Below, one piece after another: positions 53,096 through 62,195 of a stretch of 64,000 nucleotides of DNA. The notes under the pieces were generated by a model. That model worked only from the letters and a program-made list of their open reading frames with translations, was not told where the DNA came from and did no database searches. The stretch comes from Streptomyces scabiei 87.22 (GTDB taxonomy: Bacteria > Actinomycetota > Actinomycetes > Streptomycetales > Streptomycetaceae): positions 6,386,001 through 6,450,000 of the forward strand of contig NC_013929.1 of assembly GCF_000091305.1 (NCBI RefSeq). The letters are read 5' to 3'. Position numbers and translations under genes: made by a program. How positions within the stretch are numbered: position 1 is the first letter of the stretch; every line of letters starts with the position of its first letter.

Positions 53096-54913
53096 TTACT
53101 CCACGGTCACCGACTTCGCCAGGTTGCGCGGCTTGTCGATGTCCCGGCCCAGGGCCAACGCCGTGTGATAGGCGAGGAGTTGCAGCGGGATGCCCATGAG
53201 GATCGGGTCCAGCTCGTCCTCGTTCTTGGGGACGACGATCGTCTGGTCGGCCTTCTCCTGCTCCTGGTGGGCGACGGCGAGGATCTTGCCGCTGCGGGCC
53301 TTGATCTCCTCCAGCGCGGCCCGGTTCTTCTCCAGCAGGTCGTCGTTCGGGACGATCGCGACCGTGGGGAGGGCGGGCTCGATGAGGGCCAGGGGGCCGT
53401 GCTTCAGCTCCGAGGCGGGGTAGGCCTCGGCGTGGATGTACGAGACCTCCTTGAGCTTCAGGGAGGCCTCACGGGCCACCGGGTAGCCCCGGACGCGGCC
53501 GATGAAGAGCATCGAGCGGGCCTCGGCGTAACCCTCGGCCAGCTTCTTGATCTCCTCCTCCTGCTCCAGCATCTCGGAGATCTGGGCCGGGAGCTTGCGC
53601 AGGCCCGCGATGATCCGCTTGCCGTCGCGGACGGAGAGGTCGCGGGTGCGGCCCAGGTGCAGCGCCAGCAGCGCGAAGGCGACCGTGGTGTTGGTGAAGC
53701 ACTTGGTGGAGACCACGCAGACCTCCGGGCCCGCGTGCACGTAGATGCCGCCGTCCGCCTCACGGGCGATCGCCGAGCCCACCACGTTCACCACACCCAG
53801 CACCCGGGCGCCCTTGCGCTTCAGCTCCTGGACGGCCGCCAGCACGTCGTAGGTCTCGCCGGACTGGGAGACGGCGATGTAGAGGGTGTCGGGGTCGACG
53901 ACCGCGTTGCGGTAGCGGAACTCCGACGCCGGCTCGGCGTCCGCGGGGATGCGCGCCAGTTCCTCGATCATCTGGGCGCCGATCATGCCCGCGTGGTACG
54001 AGGTGCCGCAGCCGAGGATCTTCACGCGGCGGATCTGGCGCGCCTCACGGGCGTCCAGGTTGAGTCCGCCGAGGTGCACGGTGGAGAAGCGGTCGTCGAT
54101 CCGGCCGCGCAGCACCCGGTCCACGGCCTCGGCCTGCTCGTGGATCTCCTTGTGCATGTACGTGTCGTGGCCGCCCATGTCGTACGAGGCGGCCTCCCAC
54201 TCCACGGTGGTGGGCTCGGCCGTGGTGCGGGTGCCCTCCGTGGTGTAGGTGCGGAAGTCGTCGGCCTTGAGCGTGGCCATCTCGCCGTCGTCGAGGGTGA
54301 CGATCTGGCGGGTGTGGGCGACCAGAGCGGCTATGTCCGAGGCGACGAACATCTCCTTCTCGCCGATGCCGAGGACGACCGGGGAGCCGTTGCGGGCCAC
54401 GACGATGCGGTCGTTGAAGTCGGCGTGCATGACGGCGATGCCGTACGTGCCCTCGACGATGCGCACCGCCTGGCGGACCTTCTCCTCCAGGGTGGTGGCC
54501 TGGGAGCGGGCGATGAGGTGGGTGAGAACCTCGGTGTCCGTCTCGGAGAGGAACTCGACGCCGTCCGCTTCGAGCTTCTTGCGCAGGTCGGAGGCGTTGT
54601 CGATGATGCCGTTGTGGACGACGGCGACCTTGTTGTCGGCCGACATGTGCGGGTGGGCGTTGACGTCGGACGGGGCGCCGTGGGTGGCCCAGCGGGTGTG
54701 GGCGATGCCGGTGGTGCCCTTGAAGCGTGCGGGGACCTTGGCCTCCAGGTCGCGGACCCGGCCCTTGGCCTTGACCATCCGCAGGCCGGCGGTCTTGGGC
54801 GAGGTGACCACTATGCCCGCCGAGTCGTAGCCCCGGTACTCCAGGCGCTGCAGACCTTCGAGGAGCAGCGGCGCCACATCGCGCCTGCCGATGTAACCGA
54901 CGATCCCGCACAT
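53096..54913 (-). CDS. glmS: Glutamine-fructose-6-phosphate aminotransferase
   Basis: 605 aa. The mature N-terminus has catalytic Cys2 (CGIVGYIGRRDVAPLLLEGL). The class II glutaminase domain has HTRWATHG and HNGIIDN. Two SIS domains (GCGTSYHAGMIGAQMIEE; SQSGETYDV; GRVRGYPVAREASLKLKE) and the conserved C-terminus KSVTVE follow. It makes glucosamine-6-P, the precursor of peptidoglycan amino sugars and the effector that releases DasR. No glmS ribozyme-like leader is seen. It is downstream of the small conserved gene at 54983. Confidence 0.97.
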   Translation of the reverse strand: MCGIVGYIGRRDVAPLLLEGLQRLEYRGYDSAGIVVTSPKTAGLRMVKAKGRVRDLEAKVPARFKGTTGIAHTRWATHGAPSDVNAHPHMSADNKVAVVHNGIIDNASDLRKKLEADGVEFLSETDTEVLTHLIARSQATTLEEKVRQAVRIVEGTYGIAVMHADFNDRIVVARNGSPVVLGIGEKEMFVASDIAALVAHTRQIVTLDDGEMATLKADDFRTYTTEGTRTTAEPTTVEWEAASYDMGGHDTYMHKEIHEQAEAVDRVLRGRIDDRFSTVHLGGLNLDAREARQIRRVKILGCGTSYHAGMIGAQMIEELARIPADAEPASEFRYRNAVVDPDTLYIAVSQSGETYDVLAAVQELKRKGARVLGVVNVVGSAIAREADGGIYVHAGPEVCVVSTKCFTNTTVAFALLALHLGRTRDLSVRDGKRIIAGLRKLPAQISEMLEQEEEIKKLAEGYAEARSMLFIGRVRGYPVAREASLKLKEVSYIHAEAYPASELKHGPLALIEPALPTVAIVPNDDLLEKNRAALEEIKARSGKILAVAHQEQEKADQTIVVPKNEDELDPILMGIPLQLLAYHTALALGRDIDKPRNLAKSVTVE

Positions 54914-54982
54914 ATAGACGTATCCCCTAGCTGTAGACGGTCGGCCGTGACCGGCCGGTCGTGGCGGACCGGTCGTGGCCGG

Positions 54983-55240
54983 TCAGCCGTAGACGATGCG
55001 GCGCAGCTGCCGGAGCGTGAGCTCCGGCGGTGCGACCGCCCGGTACTTCAGGTCCGCCTCGATCCGTTCGAAGATCGTCGCGTTGACCAGGCCCTGGGCC
55101 TGGAGTTCGCGGTGGCGGCGACGGACGTAGACCTCGGTCGTCTCGTCGAAGTAGGCGAGCACGTCCTGGATCACCCGCAGCGCCTCGCCCCGGTTGAGGG
55201 GGGAGGAGCGCGTCAAATGATCGACAAGTTCATCGTGCAC
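54983..55240 (-). CDS. Small conserved actinobacterial protein upstream of glmS
   Basis: 85 aa from the GTG at 55240 (AGGATC 8 nt upstream); an ATG at 55276 would add 12 residues. It is helical and charged: VHDELVDHLTRSSPLNRGEA, VYVRRRHRELQAQGL and ELTLRQLRRIVYG. The ending LRQLRRIVYG is one I associate with a conserved Streptomyces family of unknown role. It lies 69 bp before glmS on the same strand and is likely co-transcribed with it. Confidence 0.75.
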   Translation of the reverse strand: MHDELVDHLTRSSPLNRGEALRVIQDVLAYFDETTEVYVRRRHRELQAQGLVNATIFERIEADLKYRAVAPPELTLRQLRRIVYG

Positions 55241-55279
55241 TCGGTAGATCCTGGGGGAGCGGCGGGCGTTTCGCAAGAA

Positions 55280-55301
55280 TCCTGCCCGATATCGGGCAGG
55301 A
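55280..55301. promoter_or_regulatory. Perfect 22-bp palindrome
   Basis: TCCTGCCCGATATCGGGCAG plus GA forms a perfect inverted repeat with no loop. It lies between the divergent starts of the 85-aa gene (minus) and the phosphatase gene (plus). Its length and symmetry suggest a dimeric repressor site; the regulator is not known. A 3' hairpin is unlikely because it faces two 5' ends. Confidence 0.6.
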
Positions 55302-55411
55302 TGCCGTTACGGCCTCTTGGGGGAACGTTGAATGTGTTATGAGTGGCTGTTCGTGTGCCGTCCATCCGGCGTCCCGTATCCCGTCGCCTGAGGCGACGAC
55401 TTTCGGACACC

Positions 55412-57010
55412 ATGGACATTCCTCGTATGGGCGTACCCGAGCAGCTGGCCGAGCGCATGAGCATGGCCGAGCAGCACGAGTACCTGCGCTCCGCGTTCTC
55501 CCGGCGCTCGATGATCAGAGGCGGCGCGGTCACCCTCGGCGCCGTCACGGGCGGCGTGTTCGTCCCCGCCGCGGCCCGGGCCGCCACCCCGGCCGCGCTC
55601 CGCACCTCGGTGCCCACCCGGGCCGCCGCGAGCGCCGAGCACGTCGACGGCTCCTTCGTCGCCCCCTTCGGCCGCCACCTCGCCTACGGCAACGACCCGC
55701 GTACCGAGATCACCGTCTCCTGGCAGGTCCCGCTCCCGGTCAAGAAGCCCTTCGTCCGGGTCGGCACGCACGCCTCGCACCTCTCGGCCAGGATCGAGGC
55801 CGAGGTCCGCACCCTCTTCACCCCGGCCGGTGTCGGCGCGAGCGGCGACCACACCCAGTACTACGTGCACGCCAAGCTCACCCACCTCAAGCCCGGGAAG
55901 ACCTACTACTACGGCGTCGGCCACGACGGCTTCGACCCGGCCTCGCCCCGGTACGCGGGCACCGTCGGCACCTTCACCACCGCCCCCGCTCTCAAAGAGC
56001 CGTTCACCTTCACGGCCTTCGGCGACGAGGGCGTCGGCTACCACGGCCTCGCCAACAACAGCCTCCTCCTCGGCCAGAACCCGGCCTTCCATCTGCACGC
56101 CGGCGACATCGCCTACGCCGACCCGGCCGGCCAGGGCAAGACCGCCGACACCGGCTTCGACTCCCGCGTGTGGGACCAGTTCCTCGCCCAGACCGAGTCC
56201 GTCGCCAAGTCCGTCCCGTGGATGCCCGCGTACGGCAACCACGACATGGAGGCCTGGTACTCGCCCAACGGCTACGGCGGCGAGCAGGCCCGCTGGAACC
56301 TCCCCGACAACGGCCCCGACCCGAAGAACCTTCCGGGCGTCTACTCCTTCGTCCACGGCAACACGGCGATCGTCGCGCTCGACGCCAACGACATCTCCTT
56401 CGAGATCCCGGCCAACCTCGGCATCTCCGGCGGCACCCAGACCAAGTGGCTGGAGGCACAGCTCAAGAAGTACCGCGCGTCCAAGGACATCGACTTCGTC
56501 GTGGTCTTCTTCCACCACTGCGCCTACTGCACCTCCACCGCGCACGCCTCGGAAGGCGGTGTGCGCCAGGAGTGGGTGCCGCTGTTCGAGAAGTACGCCG
56601 TCGACCTCGTCATCAACGGCCACAACCACCAGTACGAGCGCACCGACGTCATCAAGGCGGGCGCGGTCACCAAGAAGCTCCCGATCGGCGGCACCGCGTA
56701 CCCGGAGACCGAGGGCGTGGTGTACGTGACGGCGGGCGCGGCCGGACGCAGCCTCTACTCCTTCACCGCCCCGCTGTCCTACGAGGGCCACGAGAACGAG
56801 GTCGAGTCCGTCCCCTCCTACATCAACACCAAGGCGGGCAAGCAGAACGAGACCGTCACCTGGTCGCGGGTGCGGTACCTCGACTACTCCTTCCTGCGGG
56901 TGGACGTGAAGCCCGCGCCGAAGGGGCACTGGGCCACGCTGACCGTGCGGGGCATCGCGGAGACCGGGGCGCAGGTCGACCACTTCACGGTGGCGCGCAG
57001 GGCCAAGTAG
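55412..57010 (+). CDS. Tat-exported metallophosphoesterase (purple acid phosphatase-like)
   Basis: 532 aa from the ATG at 55412; a GTG at 55343 is in frame but weakly supported. A twin-arginine signal (FSRRSMIRGGAVTLGAVTGG) precedes an N-terminal fibronectin-III-like domain (GNDPRTEITVSWQVPLPVKK, LTHLKPGKTYYYGVG). The metallophosphoesterase domain has FTAFGDEGVG, HAGDIAYAD, AYGNHDME, VFFHHCAYC and NGHNHQYER, so metal ligands are complete. It is a secreted phosphatase that releases phosphate from organic esters. No clear PHO box was found upstream. Confidence 0.92.
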   Translation: MDIPRMGVPEQLAERMSMAEQHEYLRSAFSRRSMIRGGAVTLGAVTGGVFVPAAARAATPAALRTSVPTRAAASAEHVDGSFVAPFGRHLAYGNDPRTEITVSWQVPLPVKKPFVRVGTHASHLSARIEAEVRTLFTPAGVGASGDHTQYYVHAKLTHLKPGKTYYYGVGHDGFDPASPRYAGTVGTFTTAPALKEPFTFTAFGDEGVGYHGLANNSLLLGQNPAFHLHAGDIAYADPAGQGKTADTGFDSRVWDQFLAQTESVAKSVPWMPAYGNHDMEAWYSPNGYGGEQARWNLPDNGPDPKNLPGVYSFVHGNTAIVALDANDISFEIPANLGISGGTQTKWLEAQLKKYRASKDIDFVVVFFHHCAYCTSTAHASEGGVRQEWVPLFEKYAVDLVINGHNHQYERTDVIKAGAVTKKLPIGGTAYPETEGVVYVTAGAAGRSLYSFTAPLSYEGHENEVESVPSYINTKAGKQNETVTWSRVRYLDYSFLRVDVKPAPKGHWATLTVRGIAETGAQVDHFTVARRAK

Positions 57011-57079
57011 TGCCGTGGGTGCGCCCGGAAGGCGGGGCGCACGCACGGCCGGGTGCCGGGCAGGGGGTCCTCCCGCGCG

Positions 57080-57955
57080 TCAGATGCGCTTGAGGACCGC
57101 CTGCTTGGCCAAGGTGAACTCCTCGTCCGTGAGTACCCCGGACCGGTGGAGGTCGCCCAGTTCGCGCAGGCGGCGCAGCAGGGCGTCGTGGTCCTCCTCG
57201 GGGGCCGGCGCTTCCGCGGCCGGTGCGGACGGGGGTAGCGGCTGGGGAGCCGGGGCCGCCGGATGCGGGAGCCGGGCCTGGACGGCCGCCGCGACCAGGG
57301 CCATCAGCGGATCCTTCTTGAAGCCCCACAGCTCCACGGAGTTGGGGTCGTACTTGGGCGGCGCCTTCGTCGGCGCGTTCCGCACGGTGAAGCGCAGCCA
57401 GCCGTTCTCCAGGCCGACCGAGGGGTGCCACTCCACGCCCGCTATGTCGGCCAGCGGCAGCGTCCGCGTCCCGGATGCCGCCTTCGCCTCCTCGGTCTTC
57501 CAGTTCCACTCAAGGCGTACGTGGTCGCCGTCGAAGCTCGCGGTGCCGTCCCCGGCGGAGACGGAGAGCGGGACGGCGGGCCCGGCGAGCAGATATTTGT
57601 CCACCGCGTCGCCCGGCACCTCGTCCAGCAGCAGCGCGTTGCGCACCTCGTCCACGACGTACTCGGCGACCCCGTACCGGTCGGAGTCGACGCTCAGCCG
57701 ATACGGGTCGTGGGCGTCGGTGAGCCGGCCGCCGGTGGCCTGGAGGAGCGGGTCGGAGCCGTCGCGCAGCCTCAGGCGCAGCCGCCCCGACTTCTTCCCC
57801 TGTTCGAAGGAGATGCCCGCCAACGCCCCGAGCGGCACGGCGAGTTCACCGAGGGTCTTGCGCAGCAGGCTGACGCTCTTGTCGCGGCCGGGGGTCAGCC
57901 GCAGGGTGTCGCCGTCGAAGGTCCACGTGCCGTCGCGCTGGAGGATTTCCGCCAT
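57080..57955 (-). CDS. DUF4429 / SHOCT domain protein
   Basis: 291 aa. Two beta-rich DUF4429-like repeats (WTFDGDTLRLTPGRDKSVSL, LGALAGISFEQGKKSGRLRL; TASFDGDHVRLEWNW, TLPLADIAGVEWHPSVGLEN) are followed by a Pro/Ala linker. The C-terminal SHOCT motif is LRELGDLHRSGVLTDEEFTL. The SHOCT tail suggests oligomerisation or membrane-associated docking. The function is unknown. It is divergent from the hexosaminidase gene. Confidence 0.85.
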   Translation of the reverse strand: MAEILQRDGTWTFDGDTLRLTPGRDKSVSLLRKTLGELAVPLGALAGISFEQGKKSGRLRLRLRDGSDPLLQATGGRLTDAHDPYRLSVDSDRYGVAEYVVDEVRNALLLDEVPGDAVDKYLLAGPAVPLSVSAGDGTASFDGDHVRLEWNWKTEEAKAASGTRTLPLADIAGVEWHPSVGLENGWLRFTVRNAPTKAPPKYDPNSVELWGFKKDPLMALVAAAVQARLPHPAAPAPQPLPPSAPAAEAPAPEEDHDALLRRLRELGDLHRSGVLTDEEFTLAKQAVLKRI

Positions 57956-57988
57956 GCAGAGGATTCTTCCATCGGTCGCCGGGGAGAT

Positions 57989-58000
57989 GGTCTAGACCTG
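57989..58000. promoter_or_regulatory. DasR-type operator (dre) upstream of the hexosaminidase
   Basis: TGGTCTAGACCT, identical to the site at 2480-2491, is 59 bp upstream of the GH20 start at 58059. The S. coelicolor orthologue of this gene is a known DasR target. The site is also 34 bp upstream of the divergent DUF4429 gene. Confidence 0.85.
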
Positions 58001-58058
58001 AAGGGGGTGGAGGGGCGAGGGTGGGGAGCGCACTGTTCGATCGGTGGAGGGAGCACTC

Positions 58059-59669
58059 GTGAGTCCGCGTCACAGATCGACCCGCCTGCTCGGCTCGCTG
58101 CTGCTGGTGGCGACCGGGATGTTCGCCGTGGGAGCCGCACCCGTGTCACACAACACCCAGGCCGCCGCCACCGTCCCGCTCGGGCAGGTGATCCCGGCCC
58201 CCGCCGCGGTGCGGCCCGCCGGATCGCCGTACCGGCTCACGAGTGCCGCGCGCATCGTCGTGGACGGCGGGCCCGAGGTCCGCCGGATCGGGGAGTACCT
58301 CGCGGGGATCCTGCGGCCCTCGACGGGATACCGGCTGCCGGTGACCGACCGCCGGGAGGCCGGAATCCGCCTGCGCCTGGCCGCAGGGGAGACGGGTCTC
58401 GGCCAGGAGGGCTACCGGCTGGAGAGCGGCCCCGCGGGCGTGACGCTCACCGCCCGCGCGCCCGCCGGACTCTTCCACGCCGTGCAGACCCTGCGTCAGC
58501 TCCTGCCCGCCGCCGTCGAGAGGCGATCCGTGCAGCCGGGGCCCTGGCAGGTCGCGGGCGGCACCGTCGAGGACACCCCGCGCTACGGCTGGCGCGGCGC
58601 GATGCTGGACGTCTCCCGCCACTTCTTCGGCGTGGACCAGGTGAAGCGGTACATCGACCAGCTCGCGCTCTACAAGTTCAACAAGCTGCACCTGCACCTC
58701 TCCGACGACCAGGGCTGGCGCATCGCGGTCGACTCCTGGCCGCGCCTGGCCTCGCACGGCGGCTCCACGCAGGTCGGCGGAGGCCGGGGCGGCTTCTACA
58801 CCAAGGCCGACTACCGGGAGATCGTCCGGTACGCCGCCTCCCGCCACCTGGAGGTCGTCCCCGAGATCGACATGCCCGGCCACACCAACGCCGCCCTCGC
58901 GTCCTACGCCGAGCTGAACTGCGACGGGGTCGCGCCCCCGCTCTACACCGGCACCGAGGTCGGCTTCAGCTCCCTGTGCGTCGGCAAGGACGTGACGTAC
59001 GACTTCGTGGAGGACGTCGTACGGGAGCTCGCCGCGCTCACCCCGGGCCGGTATCTGCACATCGGCGGCGACGAGGCGCACTCGACCAGTCACGAGGACT
59101 ACGCGACGTTCATGGACCGGGTGCAGCCGGCGGTCCGCAAGTACGGCAAGACGGTGATCGGGTGGCACCAGCTGACCGGGGCCACGCCCGCGCCGGGCGC
59201 CCTCGCGCAGTACTGGGGGCTGGACGGCACGGGTGCACAGGAGAAGGAGCGGGTGGCCGCCGCCGCGCGGAACGGCACGGGAATCATCCTGTCACCGGCC
59301 GACCGGATCTACCTCGACATGAAGTACGACAAGGACACCCCGCTGGGGCTGGACTGGGCCGGGTACGTGGACGTGCGACGCGCGTACGACTGGGACCCGG
59401 GAGCGTATCTGGCCGGCGTGCCGGGGGCCGCCGTGCGGGGGGTCGAGGCGCCGTTGTGGACGGAGACGATCACTTCCTCGGCGGACATCGAGTATTTGAC
59501 GTTCCCCCGGCTGCCGGGGGTCGCGGAGCTGGGTTGGTCGCCGAGGTCCACGCACGGGTGGGACGGGTATCGGGGGCGGCTTGCTGCGCAGGCTCCGCGG
59601 TGGGAGGCGCTGGGGGTGGGGTATTTCCGTGCGCCGGGGGTGGCGTGGCCTCCGGCGGTGGGGCGGTAG
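58059..59669 (+). CDS. Secreted GH20 beta-N-acetylhexosaminidase
   Basis: 536 aa from the GTG at 58059 with GGAGGGAG 5 nt upstream; an ATG at 58044 is also in frame. A signal peptide (LLGSLLLVATGMFAVGAAPV) precedes a GH20b-like N-domain. The catalytic barrel has WRGAMLDVSRHFFGVDQVKR, HLHLSDDQGWR, PEIDMPGHTNA and HIGGDEAHS. The catalytic pair is Asp338-Glu339; it uses substrate-assisted hydrolysis. It splits terminal GlcNAc from chitobiose and chito-oligosaccharides. DasR control is expected from the operator upstream. Confidence 0.95.
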   Translation: MSPRHRSTRLLGSLLLVATGMFAVGAAPVSHNTQAAATVPLGQVIPAPAAVRPAGSPYRLTSAARIVVDGGPEVRRIGEYLAGILRPSTGYRLPVTDRREAGIRLRLAAGETGLGQEGYRLESGPAGVTLTARAPAGLFHAVQTLRQLLPAAVERRSVQPGPWQVAGGTVEDTPRYGWRGAMLDVSRHFFGVDQVKRYIDQLALYKFNKLHLHLSDDQGWRIAVDSWPRLASHGGSTQVGGGRGGFYTKADYREIVRYAASRHLEVVPEIDMPGHTNAALASYAELNCDGVAPPLYTGTEVGFSSLCVGKDVTYDFVEDVVRELAALTPGRYLHIGGDEAHSTSHEDYATFMDRVQPAVRKYGKTVIGWHQLTGATPAPGALAQYWGLDGTGAQEKERVAAAARNGTGIILSPADRIYLDMKYDKDTPLGLDWAGYVDVRRAYDWDPGAYLAGVPGAAVRGVEAPLWTETITSSADIEYLTFPRLPGVAELGWSPRSTHGWDGYRGRLAAQAPRWEALGVGYFRAPGVAWPPAVGR

Positions 59670-59713
59670 GGGGTGGGGGGTTCGGTGCGTCGGCGGGTGC
59701 GGGTGCGTCGTGG

Positions 59714-59830
59714 TTGCTCGCGCAGTGCCCCGCGCCCCTGAAAAGCAGGGGCTGCGCCCCGTGCTTTTCAGGCCCGCAGGGCCTGGTCTGTCAGGGGCGC
59801 GGGGAACTGCGCGACCAGCCCCCACCGGAG
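59714..59830. repeat. Dispersed Streptomyces palindromic repeat, long copy
   Basis: The left arm (about 59714-59741, ...CGCGCAGTGCCCCGCGCCCC...) pairs with the right arm (about 59791-59818, ...GGGGCGCGGGGAACTGCGCG) with few mismatches. An inner CCTGAAAAGCA/TGCTTTTCAGG stem lies within. The trailing ACCAG-CCCCCACCGG is shared with the copy at 14120-14190. It lies between the convergent GH20 and desD genes. Confidence 0.75.
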
Positions 59831-59871
59831 CCGCACCCGACATCCGAACCGAAGTATCGGGCCGCCGGGGC

Positions 59872-61644
59872 CTACAGGCCCGCGATGGGGTTCTTCAGCG
59901 TGCCGACGAGCTGGAGCGCGCCCGCCGGGTCCGCGAGGTCGACCATCTGGCGGTTGTCGCGGAGTTGGAGGCGGTTGAGGCAGGACAGCGCGAACTCGGG
60001 GGCGAACATGTCGTACTGGGCGAACTTGTCGGCGAGTTCGGGCATCGCCCGCTGGTAGTCGCGGACGCACTCGGCGACCGTGCGCCAGAACTCCTCCTCG
60101 TCCAGGACGCCTTCCTCCGCGAGGTTCGCCGCCAGGAAGCGGAAGAAGCAGTCGAAGACGTCGGTGAAGATCGAGAGGAGTTTCATGTCCTCGGGGACGT
60201 CCACGCGCAGGCGTTCGACCGTTGGCGGGAGGACCGCGTCCGGGTCCATGACCGCGATCTCCTCGGCGATGTCCTTGTAGACCGCCCGCTCCACGGCCCC
60301 GTCCTTCAGGACCAGGATGACGTTCTCGCCGTGCGGCATGAAGACCAGGTCGTAGGCGTAGAAGCTGTGCAGGAGCGGGGTGAGGTACGCCCTCAGGTAG
60401 CGGCGCAGCCACTCCGTGGGGGACAGGCCCGAGCGGGCGATCAGGGCCGCCGCGAAGCCGTTGCCCTCGTGGTCGACGTGGACCAGGGAGGCCATCGTGG
60501 CCAGGGACTCGCCGTCCTGGAGGGACGACACCGGGCTCTCGCGCCACAGCGCGGCCAGCATCTTGCGGTACGGGGAGTGCTTGTCGGTGGCGGCCTCGTA
60601 CTCCAGGTGCCGGTAGCCGACCGCCGCGCGCTCGCGGATGATCGACAGGCCGGTCGACCTGAGGACCGGGTCGTTGGCGATGAGTCCGGCGAGCCAGTCG
60701 TTGATGGCCGGGGTCGCCTCCATGTACGCCGCCGACAGGCCGCGCATGAAGCCCATGTTGAGGACGGACAGGGCCGTCTTCACGTAGTGCTTCTCGGGGG
60801 CGGTGCTGTTGAAGAACGTCCGGATCGACTGCTGGGCCAGGTACTCGTCGTCGCCCTCGCCGAGGCACACGAGGTTCTGCCGGGCGATCTCGGCGGCGAA
60901 GGTGACGGTGAGCTTGTTCCACCACTGCCAGGGGTGGACCGGGATGAACAGGTAGTCGGCGGGGTCCAGTTCGAGGCCGGTGAGGACGGCGTGGAAGCGG
61001 TCGACTGTCGTCGTGCCCAGCTCGTCCCGCAGGAAGGTCTCGTACTCGATGCCCACGCCCGCCGTGAACGCCGCGCGCGAGCGGTGCGCGGCCAGCCAGA
61101 CCAGGCGGACCGGGCTCGCCGTCTCGGGGGCGTACGCCAGGTACTCGTGGACGCCGAAGCCGAGGCGGCCGTTGTTGGCGACGAAGCAGGGGTGGCCCTC
61201 GGTCATCCCGGTCTCGACGGCTTGGAAGCCGGCGTCCACCAGCTCGGAGACCGGAGCCTTCGGCTTGGCGAGCTTGTAGCAGGTGCCGGCCAGGGTGGAG
61301 GAGATCTCCTCCAGATAGACGGGGAGGATCTCGTCGCTCAGGCCGAGGGACCCCTTCAGTTCGACGAAGAAGTCCAGGGCGGCCAGAGGGAGGCCGACGC
61401 CGTCCCGTCGACGGGTGATCGAGTCGGCGTCGACCTGCCAGTGGTCGAGGGCGCGCCGGACGGCGGTGAACCCGTAGCGGGTCGCACCGTCGTCGCTGCG
61501 GACCTCGAAGCGGCCGTCGGCGGTGGCCTCCGGCGTGATGAGCCGCTCGTGGGCGAACTCGGCGAGGGCCTTGCGGATCAGCAGGCGTTCGGCCCGGGCC
61601 CAGTGGTGGGGGGACAGATGCGCGACGGCATCGGACAGGGTCAT
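59872..61644 (-). CDS. desD: Desferrioxamine synthetase DesD (NIS synthetase)
   Basis: 590 aa, an IucA/IucC-family NRPS-independent siderophore synthetase. ATP-binding region motifs include EGHPCFVANNGRLGFG and HPWQWWNKL. The C-terminal FhuF-like region has SFYAYDLVFMPHGENVILVL. It joins N-hydroxy-N-succinylcadaverine units with ATP and closes the ring to give desferrioxamine E or B. The ATG overlaps the desC stop (ATGA), so desABCD is one coupled operon. The iron-box promoter is beyond the right edge. Confidence 0.96.
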   Translation of the reverse strand: MTLSDAVAHLSPHHWARAERLLIRKALAEFAHERLITPEATADGRFEVRSDDGATRYGFTAVRRALDHWQVDADSITRRRDGVGLPLAALDFFVELKGSLGLSDEILPVYLEEISSTLAGTCYKLAKPKAPVSELVDAGFQAVETGMTEGHPCFVANNGRLGFGVHEYLAYAPETASPVRLVWLAAHRSRAAFTAGVGIEYETFLRDELGTTTVDRFHAVLTGLELDPADYLFIPVHPWQWWNKLTVTFAAEIARQNLVCLGEGDDEYLAQQSIRTFFNSTAPEKHYVKTALSVLNMGFMRGLSAAYMEATPAINDWLAGLIANDPVLRSTGLSIIRERAAVGYRHLEYEAATDKHSPYRKMLAALWRESPVSSLQDGESLATMASLVHVDHEGNGFAAALIARSGLSPTEWLRRYLRAYLTPLLHSFYAYDLVFMPHGENVILVLKDGAVERAVYKDIAEEIAVMDPDAVLPPTVERLRVDVPEDMKLLSIFTDVFDCFFRFLAANLAEEGVLDEEEFWRTVAECVRDYQRAMPELADKFAQYDMFAPEFALSCLNRLQLRDNRQMVDLADPAGALQLVGTLKNPIAGL

Positions 61645-62195
61645 ACGGTCACTCCTCGGGCCGCCGTGCTCCGGCCGGCCCGGCTGTCGGCGAACTGCTC
61701 TCGCGTGCAGAAACTCAGAAGCGCGCGCTTCTCCGGCTTGTCGATCTCGCCGTGGGGGACGAAACCGACGATCTCGTTGAGGGCGTGCACGGCCGTGTTG
61801 GACACGTCCGGTTCGACGACGACGCGGCGGGTGGCCGGGTCCTCGAAGAGGTGCGCCATCACGGCGGTGATCACGGCCCTGGTGAAGCCGTGCACCGGGG
61901 TGTCCGTCGCCGGCACCAGGAAGTGCATCCCGACGTCCCCGGGCTCGGGCTCGTACAGGCCCACCAGCTCGCGGTGGGCGGGGTCGTACCGCTCCATGAG
62001 GAACACGGGCTCGCCGCCCCGCAGCCCCAGCAGGGCCTGCTGGTGCGGATCGGCGGCGACCTCCATGTAGGCGCGCTCGACGTCCTCCAGCCGGGCGCCC
62101 TGCATCATCCAGTAGGCCGCCTTGGGGTGGGTCACCCAGCGGTGCAGCAGCTCGGCGTCGCGCAGCGGGTCGAGGGGGCGGAAGGTGAAGGTCAT
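61641..62195 (-). CDS. desC: Acyltransferase DesC (N-hydroxycadaverine acylase)
   Basis: 184 aa, a GNAT/IucB-type acyltransferase. Visible blocks are FRPLDPLRDAELLHRWVTHP, YWMMQGARLEDVERAYMEV and EPDVSNTAVHALNEIVGFVP. It transfers a succinyl (or acetyl) group from CoA to N-hydroxycadaverine. Its start overlaps desB and its stop overlaps desD (both ATGA). Confidence 0.95.
   Translation of the reverse strand: MTFTFRPLDPLRDAELLHRWVTHPKAAYWMMQGARLEDVERAYMEVAADPHQQALLGLRGGEPVFLMERYDPAHRELVGLYEPEPGDVGMHFLVPATDTPVHGFTRAVITAVMAHLFEDPATRRVVVEPDVSNTAVHALNEIVGFVPHGEIDKPEKRALLSFCTREQFADSRAGRSTAARGVTV

Noticed and set aside
53096..54982. glmS ribozyme or riboswitch
   Set aside because: The leader before glmS is only 69 bp and shows no conserved ribozyme core; control in this group is not by that ribozyme.
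59581..62070. An 829-codon plus-strand frame opposite desD and desC
   Set aside because: DesD and DesC motifs are on the minus strand; the plus frame is a high-GC shadow.
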